44,356 nt of DNA from positions 1 through 44,356 of IMG/VR virus record IMGVR_UViG_3300048924_000073. One strand, written 5' to 3'. Source of the stretch: a virus. Below are positions 27,751 to 36,800 of this stretch, in pieces. The notes beneath the pieces were generated by a model that was not told the origin of the DNA, did not search any database, and saw only the letters and a list, made by a program, of their open reading frames with translations. The translations under genes and the position numbers were made by a program. How positions within the stretch are numbered: position 1 is the first letter of the stretch; every line of letters begins with the position of its first letter.

Positions 27751-28926
27751 ATGCCGCGCATCCTTCAACCCAGCATGTCCGGCGGCGAGCTGTCGCCCGG
27801 GCTGCATGGCCGTGTGGACATGGTGCGCCACGCGATCAGCCTGAAGACGGCCCGCAACGTCATCACCAAGCCCACAGGGGGCGCGGTGAAGCGTCCGGGC
27901 TTGATCTTCCGCGGTGCGGTAAAGCACGCGGACCGGGACACACGCTTGGTGCCATTCATCTATTCGACGGTCGTCAACTACTTGATCGAGATGGGCGACG
28001 GCTACCTGCGGTTCTGGGTCGACGGGGCACTGCTTCGTGACAGCGGCGGCGCCATTGTGGAGGTGGCCACGCCGTACACCGGAACGCTGATCTACGACGT
28101 GCGTTTCACCCAATCGGCCGACATCTTGTATCTGGTGCACCCGTGGATCCCGCCGAAGGAACTGCGACGCACCGCGGCCGACAGCTTCGTGCTGCGTGAC
28201 TTCGTGTTCCGCCGCGGCCCGTTCCGGCCGTTCAACACTGACGAGGCAGCACTGCTGGCGGTGTCAGGCGTACAGGGCGTGGTCACGGTCACCACCAACG
28301 TGGCCACCTTTACCCCGGAAATGGTCGGGTCGTTGATCTACGCCGAGGAGAAGGAACTGCGCTCGGTGAAGCCCTGGGTGGCTGCCGAGAAGAACGTGCC
28401 GCTCAACGCACTGCGCCGTAGCGACCAGAAGGTCTACCGCGCTGTGAGCGTTCCTGTCTTGGCCGGTCTGGAAGGCGAGAAACCCTACTACGTCTGCGGC
28501 AGCGTGCGGCCCGTGCACGACGTGGGCCGTGCCTTCGACGGTCCGCAGGACGTCAAGGACGACGGGGTGCAGGAGTACGTGGTCGGCGTGGAGTGGGAAT
28601 ACGTGCACGGTGGCTTCGGCATCGCCGAGATCACCGCGTTCACCAGCCCTTATGAGGTCACCGCCACGGTGATCGAACGGATGCCCGACAGCATCATCGG
28701 CACCGCGCCGCCGCCGGTGGCCGGCCCGTGGACCTTCGACGGGGACAGCACCACCACCGAGTTCAGCATCACCGGCGCCACCAGCGATTCCTACCTGGAC
28801 TACCGAGTGACCATCAACGGTGTCCCGGTCCAGTCGAACCCGTATTACCCAGGCGGCAGCGGCACCGGTGGCACCAGCACCGGGGGCATCGGCCGCGGCA
28901 ACTCGAACGTGCAGGAGGCCATGTAA
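27751..28926 (+). CDS. Tail nozzle protein, N-terminal half (tail tubular B-like)
   Basis: The 391-aa product is the N-terminal part of podophage nozzle/stabilisation proteins: SGGELSPGLHGRVDMVRHAISLKTARNVITKPTGGAVKRPGL, then FIYSTVVNYLIEMGDGYLRFW and DVRFTQSADILYLVHPWIPPKEL. It stops in a Gly-rich linker shortly after a half beta-domain (WTFDGDSTTTEFSITG...YRVTINGVPVQ). The rest of that domain opens the next gene. The stop and next ATG overlap as TAATG, with AGGAGG seven nt ahead of the ATG. Confidence 0.85.
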   Translation: MPRILQPSMSGGELSPGLHGRVDMVRHAISLKTARNVITKPTGGAVKRPGLIFRGAVKHADRDTRLVPFIYSTVVNYLIEMGDGYLRFWVDGALLRDSGGAIVEVATPYTGTLIYDVRFTQSADILYLVHPWIPPKELRRTAADSFVLRDFVFRRGPFRPFNTDEAALLAVSGVQGVVTVTTNVATFTPEMVGSLIYAEEKELRSVKPWVAAEKNVPLNALRRSDQKVYRAVSVPVLAGLEGEKPYYVCGSVRPVHDVGRAFDGPQDVKDDGVQEYVVGVEWEYVHGGFGIAEITAFTSPYEVTATVIERMPDSIIGTAPPPVAGPWTFDGDSTTTEFSITGATSDSYLDYRVTINGVPVQSNPYYPGGSGTGGTSTGGIGRGNSNVQEAM

Positions 28927-30602
28927 TGGCACAGGGCTGGACCATCAACAGGGCTGCCGGGAAGATCAACTTCTTCGAGCCGCCGCCGACCGGCACCGGC
29001 AACATCGTCGTCACCCAGTACGCGGCAGGTGCCGTGGGTGGTACCGACGTGTGGGCCGTGGGCGCCTTCTCCTACCGCTACGGCTACCCGGGCGAGATCG
29101 AGTTCTACGCCGACCGCCTGTGGCTTGCCGGCACGCCTGGCGACCCGCAGACGGTGTGGGCGTCGAACATCGGTGACTACAACAACTTCGGCCGCAGCTC
29201 GCCCATCGTCGACAGCGATGCTGTGTCCTTCACCATCAACGCGCGGCAGGTCAACGCCATCCGGGATCTGGTGCCGCTGGACAACCTCCTGGTGCTGACC
29301 ACCGGCGGCGAATGGAAGGTGACCGGCGGCCAGGATGATGTGGTGACGCCCAGCACCATCGGCATCAAGCCGCAGTCCAGCTATGGCACCGGTGACCTGC
29401 AGGCACGCGTGCTCGGCGAGTCGGCCATCTTCCTGCAGGGCCAGGGGCAGCGCGTCCGCGACCTCGCCTATCAGTTCGAGAAGGACGGCTTCCGCGGCAA
29501 CGACATCAGCATCTGGGCGGATCACCTCACTGAGGGTTACAGCTTCCGCGGCATCGAGTTCAGCACCGCGCCGTGGCCCATCGTGTGGCTGCCGCGCAGT
29601 GACGGCGTGCTGGTGGGCTGCACCTATCTGCCCGAGCAAGAAGTAACCGGCTGGCATCGGCACGACACCGGACGCGACCTCAACGACCCGACCAAGGGCG
29701 ACGGCGTTGTGCTGGATGTGTGCTGTCTGCCAGGCGAATTTGAGACGCAGACCTATGCTCTGGTGCGCCGGCAGGTCGATGGCCAGACGGTCCAGTACAT
29801 CGAGCAGATGGCTCCGACCAGGTACGACGACCCGCTCGATTGGAAGTACGCCGACAGCCTGCTGACCTTCGACGGTCGCAACAAGGCAGGCACGTCCATC
29901 GCGCTGTCCAGCCCCAGCGGCTGGACCGAGGGCGTCGACATCACGGCGACAGCAAGCGATCCGATCTTTGGCGGCATCGGCGATGTGGGCGACATCCTGC
30001 TGCTGGTGGCCGGAAGCGATAGGGTGCGCGTGCGCATCGCCGCAGTGGTTTCCAGCACTGTGGTCACGGTGGAGTCGATCGGTACCGTGCCGATCCCACT
30101 GCGGGGCGCACCGGTCCAGAACTGGACGTTCCAGCGCAGCACGATCTCTGGCGTGGATCACCTCGAAGGCAAGGCCGTCGTGGCGCTGGTTGATGGCAGC
30201 GTGCAACGCGATCTGCAGGTGGTCGGCGGCGTGGTCGAGCTGCAGCGGCCTGGCGGCGTGGTTCACGTTGGCCTGCCGTATGCCGCACACATCGAAACCC
30301 TGGAGGTCAACTCCAACGGTGGCGATCCGCTGCGGCCCATGAAAAAACTGATGTTCGAGGTGGCGCTGCTGGTGCGCGAAACGCGAGGTGTCTACGTGGG
30401 CACGACTCTCGACACACTCGATCCGATCGCCCAGCGCGAGTTCGAAGACTACGACGAGCCGACGAACGCCTACACGGGCGTGCTGCGCAAGAACATGAGC
30501 TGCCAGTGGGGCATCGATTCCGGTCACTTCCACATCTTCAGCGACGATCCCCTGCCCATGGAGATCCTGTCCCTGATGCCGCAGGTGGTGGCGTCCCCAT
30601 GA
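28926..30602 (+). CDS. Tail nozzle protein, C-terminal half
   Basis: A 558-aa product that begins in mid-domain (WTINRAAGKINFFEPPPTGTGNIVVTQY) and continues with the nozzle core: YGYPGEIEFYADRLWLAGTPGDPQTVWASNIGDYNNFG, VPLDNLLVLTTGGEWKVTGG, SIGIKPQSSYGT-like and AIFLQGQGQRVRDLAYQFEKDGF, ending with SDDPLPMEILSLMPQV. These are usual in the C-terminal two thirds of one nozzle polypeptide. Start at 28926 has its own AGGAGG. The split may be natural fission or a 5-nt (ATGTA) insertion. Confidence 0.85.
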   Translation: MAQGWTINRAAGKINFFEPPPTGTGNIVVTQYAAGAVGGTDVWAVGAFSYRYGYPGEIEFYADRLWLAGTPGDPQTVWASNIGDYNNFGRSSPIVDSDAVSFTINARQVNAIRDLVPLDNLLVLTTGGEWKVTGGQDDVVTPSTIGIKPQSSYGTGDLQARVLGESAIFLQGQGQRVRDLAYQFEKDGFRGNDISIWADHLTEGYSFRGIEFSTAPWPIVWLPRSDGVLVGCTYLPEQEVTGWHRHDTGRDLNDPTKGDGVVLDVCCLPGEFETQTYALVRRQVDGQTVQYIEQMAPTRYDDPLDWKYADSLLTFDGRNKAGTSIALSSPSGWTEGVDITATASDPIFGGIGDVGDILLLVAGSDRVRVRIAAVVSSTVVTVESIGTVPIPLRGAPVQNWTFQRSTISGVDHLEGKAVVALVDGSVQRDLQVVGGVVELQRPGGVVHVGLPYAAHIETLEVNSNGGDPLRPMKKLMFEVALLVRETRGVYVGTTLDTLDPIAQREFEDYDEPTNAYTGVLRKNMSCQWGIDSGHFHIFSDDPLPMEILSLMPQVVASP

Positions 30603-31081
30603 GGATCATCGCCGAGCTGGTGCCGGCAGATGCCGGCCATATCGACGCGATTGCAGCAGCGGCGCGGCCGGCTGACGTGGCCGAGTTGTGGGCATGCGCC
30701 CGCACCAGCCCAGCCGAGGCCCTATACCGGGGCCTGGCCGGCAGCGCCGAGGCATGGACGGCCATGGTGGGAGGCGTGCCGGTGTGCATGTTTGGCGCCA
30801 CGCCTTACTCGATCTTGGGTGGCATCGGCACGCCCTGGATGGTGGGCTCGACCGGCCTCAACCCGCTGGCTGTCCAGAAAGAGTTGCTGCGCCTCTCTCG
30901 ACCAGCGCTGGCCCGCATGCAGCAGGCGTTCCCATCGATGTTGTTCAACGTTGCCGACCAGCGCAACGACGCCGCGCTGCGCTGGCTGAGCTGGCTCGGT
31001 TTCCGATTCCTGGCGCCGGTTCCGGTTGGGCCGGACAGCACCCCCTTCATTCCGTTCTACTGGAGCGCTGATCATGTGTAA
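30599..31081 (+). CDS. T7 gp13-like (DUF2833) protein, GNAT fold
   Basis: The 160-aa protein fits the phage Gp13/DUF2833 family: DVAELWACARTSPAEALYRGLAGSAEAWTAMVGGVPVCMFGATPYSILGGIGTPWMVGS, then MLFNVADQRNDAALRWLSWLGFRF, a GNAT acetyltransferase-like core. T7 gp13 is needed for assembly of the internal core. It overlaps both neighbours, with ATG at 30599. Confidence 0.85.
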   Translation: MRIIAELVPADAGHIDAIAAAARPADVAELWACARTSPAEALYRGLAGSAEAWTAMVGGVPVCMFGATPYSILGGIGTPWMVGSTGLNPLAVQKELLRLSRPALARMQQAFPSMLFNVADQRNDAALRWLSWLGFRFLAPVPVGPDSTPFIPFYWSADHV

Positions 31082-31631
31082 TCCCGCCATTGCCCTACTG
31101 GCCACGACCCTGGTCACAGGCGCGTATCAGGCCGATCAGCAGCGAAAGCAGGGCGAAGCCAATGCGCAGATCGCCGAGAACAACGCAACGCTCGCCCAGC
31201 AGGACGCCGACTCCAGCAATGCGCTTGCCACCCGCGAGATGGAACAGCAGGCATGGCGCACGCGTGTTGCCCTCGGCCAGCAGCGTGCAGCCATCGCCGC
31301 CAACAATGTCGACCCGACGCTGGGCACGCCGGCGGAGATCCTGGGCGAAACCGCGATGTTCGGCGAGGTGGACCAGCAAACCATCCGCATGAACGCCGCA
31401 CGCCAGGCCTGGGGTTTCAATGCGCAGGCGCAGAACCAGCGCACCCAGGCGGACCTTTCGCGCTGGAGCGGGAAGTCACAGGCGACCGGCACCATTCTGG
31501 GCTCGCTGGCCAGTGCTGCCAGCATGGGCATGGGTGGGATGGGAGGCATGCGCGGCGCCGGCAGGTCGGCTGTTGGCTCGCGGACAACCGGCACCATCAG
31601 TAACGGTGGCTGGACTGGAGGCTACGCCTGA
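31074..31631 (+). CDS. Internal virion protein, T7 gp14-like (candidate)
   Basis: A 185-aa protein with Met-Cys start (MCNPAIALLATTLVTGAYQADQQRK), a helical Gln/Ala-rich body (ANAQIAENNATLAQQDADSSNALATREMEQQAWR) and a Gly/Met-rich end (SMGMGGMGGMRGAG). This fits small internal-core proteins that are ejected into the cell envelope in T7-like phages. I begin at 31074, not 31026, because the Met-Cys-Asn-Pro start is typical. The stop overlaps the transglycosylase start. Confidence 0.72.
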   Translation: MCNPAIALLATTLVTGAYQADQQRKQGEANAQIAENNATLAQQDADSSNALATREMEQQAWRTRVALGQQRAAIAANNVDPTLGTPAEILGETAMFGEVDQQTIRMNAARQAWGFNAQAQNQRTQADLSRWSGKSQATGTILGSLASAASMGMGGMGGMRGAGRSAVGSRTTGTISNGGWTGGYA

Positions 31632-33871
31632 TGGCCACCTTGATTCCGCGTACCAGCGGCCCGCAGGTACAGGCGCAATTTGGCCCGCAGGTTCGCAACA
31701 CTGCCCAGGTCGACCTGTCGCCCTCGATTCGGGCGGCCGGCCTGGTTGGCCAGGCTGCGTCCGATCTGTTCCAGCAGCAGAAGAACAGGGCCGACCTCAC
31801 CGCGGTGATGGAGGCCCGACGAGAACTGTCGGACTGGGAGGGCGCGACCTTCAACCCGGCCAACGCTGATGGCATTGCCAAGTACCAGGGCAAGAACGCC
31901 CTGCAGGCGCATGACGCGCTGCTCGGTGATCTCGACCAGCGGGTGTCGGCTATCCGCGGACGGCTGTCGCCCGAGCAGCAGCAGCGGTTCGATCAGGTGT
32001 CGTTCTCCTTCCGAGACTCTGTGCAGGGCCGGCTGAACAACTACGCCGACCGCGAGTACAGCGCCTACGAGGCGACCGAGCGCAAGGCGACGATCGACAA
32101 CATCGGCCAGGATGCCGTCAGCGCCGGCATGTCCGGGGACTACGGATTGGCCGACGTGCGGCTGCAGGAGGCCGTCGGCATCGCCAGCGCTGCCTACCAG
32201 ACGCAGGGCATGGGGGCCGAAGCGATCAAGGCCAGCGAGCGCGGCATCGTGTCGTCCGTCCGCAAGCAGACTGCCACGGCAATGGCCACGCGCGACCCGT
32301 TCGCCGCGGAGGATTACTACCACCGCTATGCGGACCAGATGACGCCGGAAGACCGGGCGCAGGTCGAGCGCACGCTCTACCCGGTCGTGAAGGACCGCGC
32401 AGCCTACGAGCTGGCCAACTCCCTGGCCGACGGCCGTGGCGCCATCGAGCCGCTGCCGGCACCCACTGCACGTGGCAAGCCGTCCCCGGCCATCGCGAAG
32501 GCTATCGATGACGCAGCAAAGGCCGAGGGCCTGGACGCAGCCGGGCGCGCTGACCTGTACGCGCTGGCCGAGCAGGAATCAGGGTTCCGTGCCGACGCAG
32601 TGAACCCGGAGGTTCTGGACGATGGTGACCAGGCTACCGGCCTGTTCCAGTACCGCTCCACCAGCGCCGGCGGCATCGATCGTAAGGACGCTGCTGCATC
32701 GGCACGCCGTGCTGCGCGCGAGTACAAGGAACGGCTGGCAAAGGGTGGCCGTCAGTTCGCCATTGCCGCGCACTTCGCCGGTGAGGGCGGGGCCGACGCC
32801 GTGGTGAACCGAGGCCGGTCCGCCCAGAACCCGAAGACCGCACTGTATGTGCGCCAGGTGCTGGGCCGTTCCGCACGTTGGGCGTCGGATGGCGGACAGG
32901 TTGCCGCTGCACCTGCACCGACTGCGGCTGCGGCGTCGGCGGTGCCGGCCACTCTGGCGGATGCGATCGCGGCCATCCCGCGCACCATGGCGCCGGATCA
33001 GCGCGCCGCCACCGAGGGTTACCTGCGCGACATCTTCGCCCAGCGCAAGGACCGCATCGAGCAGGCCAAGAAGCAGGCCGCCATGTCGATCTACGACAAG
33101 GTGACTGCCGCCGGCGCGAGTGCTCCGCTGTCGTCGGTGCTGGCGCCGGCAGAACTGGCTCTGGTTGGCCAAGATTCCAGCCTGAGCGAATCCATCAACC
33201 GCTACCGGAAACTGATCGCCGAAGGCGGCGTGATCCAGGATGACCCGGCCACGCTGGACAGTCTGCAGCGGATGCAGGCCCTGAGCCCTGCGCAGTTCGC
33301 CAAGGTTCCGCTCGGCCACTACGCCGACAAGCTCAGCGGGAAGACGCTGAAGTCGCTCGCCGAAGACCAGACCAAGGCAAACGACCCCGCCAAGCGCGCG
33401 GACTGGATGACCGACAACGAGCGGCTGGAGCGCGGGTTTCAAATGCTCGGCTTCGGCAAAGACACCGACATCACCGGCAGCGGATCCCAGGCCAAGAACG
33501 CTCCACGCGACAGCCTGCGTGGTGAGTTCCGCATCGCCTACCAAAACGCGCAGACAGCGTTCGTGCAGAGCACGGGCAAGAAGCCGACCCCGGAGCAGGC
33601 CGACGTGCTGCTTTCGGCCACGGCCAAGCAGTTCGCCCAGAACCTGCAGGCCGGCCGCCTTGGTGCGGTGCAGGAGGAGGGCGGCAAGTTCAAGAACAAC
33701 CCGAGGGTGAAGACCGGTCTCTACAGCAGCGCGGCGCAGTTCGATCTGCAGGTGAGCCAGGCCGACCGTGACGCCATTCGAGGCGCGTATGCCGATAAGT
33801 ACGGCCGGCCGCCTACCGATGCTTGGGTTACGCAGTACCTCGCGCGCAAGAGCCAAGGAGCCAAGAAGTGA
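31631..33871 (+). CDS. Internal virion protein with lytic transglycosylase domain
   Basis: The 746-aa protein holds an SLT-type domain at about residues 290-400: LYALAEQESGFRADAVNPEVLDDGDQATGLFQY with the expected catalytic Glu E316 and RQFAIAAHFAGEGGADAVVNRG. The first 270 residues and the last 330 are long helices, as in T7 gp15/gp16-type ejection proteins. During infection it likely opens peptidoglycan for DNA passage. ATG at 31631 overlaps the previous stop; the end overlaps the giant gene. Confidence 0.9.
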   Translation: MATLIPRTSGPQVQAQFGPQVRNTAQVDLSPSIRAAGLVGQAASDLFQQQKNRADLTAVMEARRELSDWEGATFNPANADGIAKYQGKNALQAHDALLGDLDQRVSAIRGRLSPEQQQRFDQVSFSFRDSVQGRLNNYADREYSAYEATERKATIDNIGQDAVSAGMSGDYGLADVRLQEAVGIASAAYQTQGMGAEAIKASERGIVSSVRKQTATAMATRDPFAAEDYYHRYADQMTPEDRAQVERTLYPVVKDRAAYELANSLADGRGAIEPLPAPTARGKPSPAIAKAIDDAAKAEGLDAAGRADLYALAEQESGFRADAVNPEVLDDGDQATGLFQYRSTSAGGIDRKDAAASARRAAREYKERLAKGGRQFAIAAHFAGEGGADAVVNRGRSAQNPKTALYVRQVLGRSARWASDGGQVAAAPAPTAAAASAVPATLADAIAAIPRTMAPDQRAATEGYLRDIFAQRKDRIEQAKKQAAMSIYDKVTAAGASAPLSSVLAPAELALVGQDSSLSESINRYRKLIAEGGVIQDDPATLDSLQRMQALSPAQFAKVPLGHYADKLSGKTLKSLAEDQTKANDPAKRADWMTDNERLERGFQMLGFGKDTDITGSGSQAKNAPRDSLRGEFRIAYQNAQTAFVQSTGKKPTPEQADVLLSATAKQFAQNLQAGRLGAVQEEGGKFKNNPRVKTGLYSSAAQFDLQVSQADRDAIRGAYADKYGRPPTDAWVTQYLARKSQGAKK

Positions 33872-36800
33872 TCGACAACGTGCTGGAAGGCTTCGACGAG
33901 CTGTCGGACGAAATCGAGACTACCCGCCAGGTCACGCTGCGCAGCGCTTACACCGGCACCGGCCAGAAGCCGGAGGAAGCCGCGCGCGCGAACCGGCTGT
34001 CGGACCAGCTTGGCCAGCCGTTCGGTGTCGTCGCTGCGAACCTCGGTGACTACGAGCAGGACGCCCGCCGTCTGGAGATCGACGAAGCGGGCCGGCAGTC
34101 GCCGCATGTCGGCGACTTCCTGGCCGACCCGCGGCGCATGGCCTTGTCCAGCGATGAGGCGCCGAAGCTGGCCACCTATGCCAACGCGCTGGTGACCGGT
34201 GAGGCGCGCGCCACTGCCGAGCCGAACATCCTGGAACAGGTGATCGGCGGTGTGATCAGCGGTTGGCAACGCGGCAAGGCGAATGCGCTTTCGCTGCTGC
34301 CGGATGGACCGGCGGTGATGGACCCGGCCACGGGCCGACTGACCACGGACCGCTCGGCCGAGGAAGCTGCATTGCGCGCTGATCAGGAGCGCAAGGCCCA
34401 GGCTGCGGACGTGACCAGCGCCAGCACCGACCGTGGATTCCAGGCCTTCGACCGCGCGAACCAGGCCGGCAGCTTCGGTGGCGCTGTGCGCGAACTGGCC
34501 AGCGGCGGCACAGACACGCTCGGCGCCATTGCCGTCACCCTGGGTCAGTCGATTGGCATGGGCGCACCCGGCCTCGCGCTTACTGCATCTACTGGCGGCG
34601 GCAGCCGCGTCGTCACCGCAGCCTCGGCCGGTACCGGATCGGGCCTGACCGAGTTCGGCGCCAGCATCGCTGATGCCATGCAGGACGCGAAGGTGGACCC
34701 CACCGACGCCTATGCAGTGGGTCAGTTCCTGCGCGACCCGCAGAAGATGGCTGCTGCACGCGAGAAGGCAGCAAAGCGCGGCGTGGCCATCGGCGTGTTC
34801 GACGCGCTGACGGCCGGCGTGGCCGGTCATTTCATCAACAACGCCCGACGCAGTGCATCCTCGGCCGTGCTGCGCACCGGCGCCGAGGCTGGCGTGCAGC
34901 TGGCGGGCGGCGCTGCCGGCGAGGCAACGGCGCAGCTGCTGACCGAGGAACGCCTGAAGTGGGGCGACATCATCATGGAAGGCCTGGCCGAGGTGCCGAC
35001 CGGCGCGGTCGAGGTCCACGCCAACTATCGTGCAGCGAAAGCGTCTGGCCAGGTGCGTTGGATCAACGAGCGCCTGGGCCAGGTGATGGACTCCGGGGAC
35101 GCGAACGAGCGCCTGCGCGCCGCCACCGAGTTGGCCGCCGACCTGAAGCTGGGCGAGCGCTCGCCGGAGGACATGAAAGCGCTGACCGCGCAGGTGGCCG
35201 GCGACGACGCGCGGGTGTATCTGGACGCTGAGCAGGCGCAGACGCTGTTCCAGTCCGCGCCGCAGGTGTTGCAGGACATGGTGGGCGGCGAGTCGGCGCT
35301 GGCGGAGCAACTGGCCACCGGCCAGGTCGTGATCCCGATGGCCGAGTGGATGGCTGCCGTGCCGCGCCTGCCGAATCGGGACGAGATCCTGCGCAACGCC
35401 CGAACCACGGCAGAGGGCTTGTCGCCAGCAGAACTGGAGACGCTGGACATCGATGCCATGGCGCGCGAGCTGGGCGTGCCGCTCGATGCGCCCGCGCCGG
35501 ATGCTGCTGCGGCAAGCGCCCGCGCGCAGGTGCAGCAGTCGGTCATGGCCCAGCTGGTCGGTACCGATCGCTACACGCCCGCGCAGGCGGAGAGCCAGGC
35601 GCAGTTGTGGGGAGCGATGTTCGGCCGGCTGGGCGAGGTGACTGGCCAGGATCCGGTGGCGCTGTACGAGCGCTACGCGGCGGGCATTGAGGCGGCAGAA
35701 GCACCTGCCGAGGGCGCGGAAGCGCAGCCGCGCACGCTGATGCAGAGGGGCATGGACGCGCTGCGCAGCCTGTTCGGCCGACCGCAGGTGGCCACAGATG
35801 GCCGCGGCCAGCAGACCATCGAGCGCGAGGGCAACGCCTACGTGCAGCGTGCCGGGCAGTGGCTGCTGGCGGACGACCAGGGCCAGGCCCGTGACTTCCT
35901 GACGCTGGACCAGGCGCGAATCGAAGCCGAGCGCACTGGCGGCGAGATCGTGCAGGATGACCCGATCGAAGGCCAGCGGCAGACCTGGAGCGTGGCACTG
36001 CCCGAAACCGCCGCACGCGAGGTGCTGGCCGGCGACATCTTGTTCCAAGGCGGAGCAGCCCCGCGCGGTCAGATCCAGATCGGGCCCGACCGGGCCATGC
36101 AGATCAGCCTGTTCAAAGGCGCGGACCTGTCGACGTTCCTGCACGAATCCGGGCATTTCTTCCTGGAGGTGTACCGGGACGTGGCCACGGCCGAAGATGC
36201 CGCGCCGCAGTTGCGGTCCGACCTCGACGCCCTGCTGAAGTGGTTCGGCGTCGAGTCGGCGGACCAGATCGGCGTCGACCAGCACGAACAGTTCGCCCGC
36301 GGCTTCGAGGCCTATCTGGGCGAGGGCAAGGCGCCGACGCCTGAGCTGCAGTCGGTGTTCAGCCAGTTCAAGCAGTGGATCCTCGGCATCTACCGCAGCC
36401 TGCAGAATCTGGACGTCGAGCTGACCGACGAAGTGCGCGGTGTCTTCGACCGCATGCTGGCCAGCCAGGAGGAGATCGAGGCGGCGCAGGCACGTGTCGG
36501 GTTCGAGCCCATTGCGCGGGACTTGGCCGAAGCGCAGGCGCTGGGCATGACCGAGCGCCAGTTCGCCGACTACCAAGCGCAGGTCGCCGCAGCACGCGAG
36601 CAGGCTGAGGCTGACCTGATGGCACAGCTGCAGGAGGCCGATGCACGCGCCCGGGAACGCTGGTGGAAGGACGAGTTGGGCACCATTCGCAGCGAGGTCG
36701 AGGCTGAAGTCGAGGCCACGCCGATCGTGCGCGCCTACCGTGTTCTGACCGGACGGAAGGAGGCCGGCGGCGAGCCCGTGCCGGAGCAGCTGCAGGGAAT

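Noticed and set aside
28900-28930. Programmed frameshift joining the two nozzle ORFs
   Set aside because: No slippery heptamer before the stop; AGGAGG with TAATG points to re-initiation instead.
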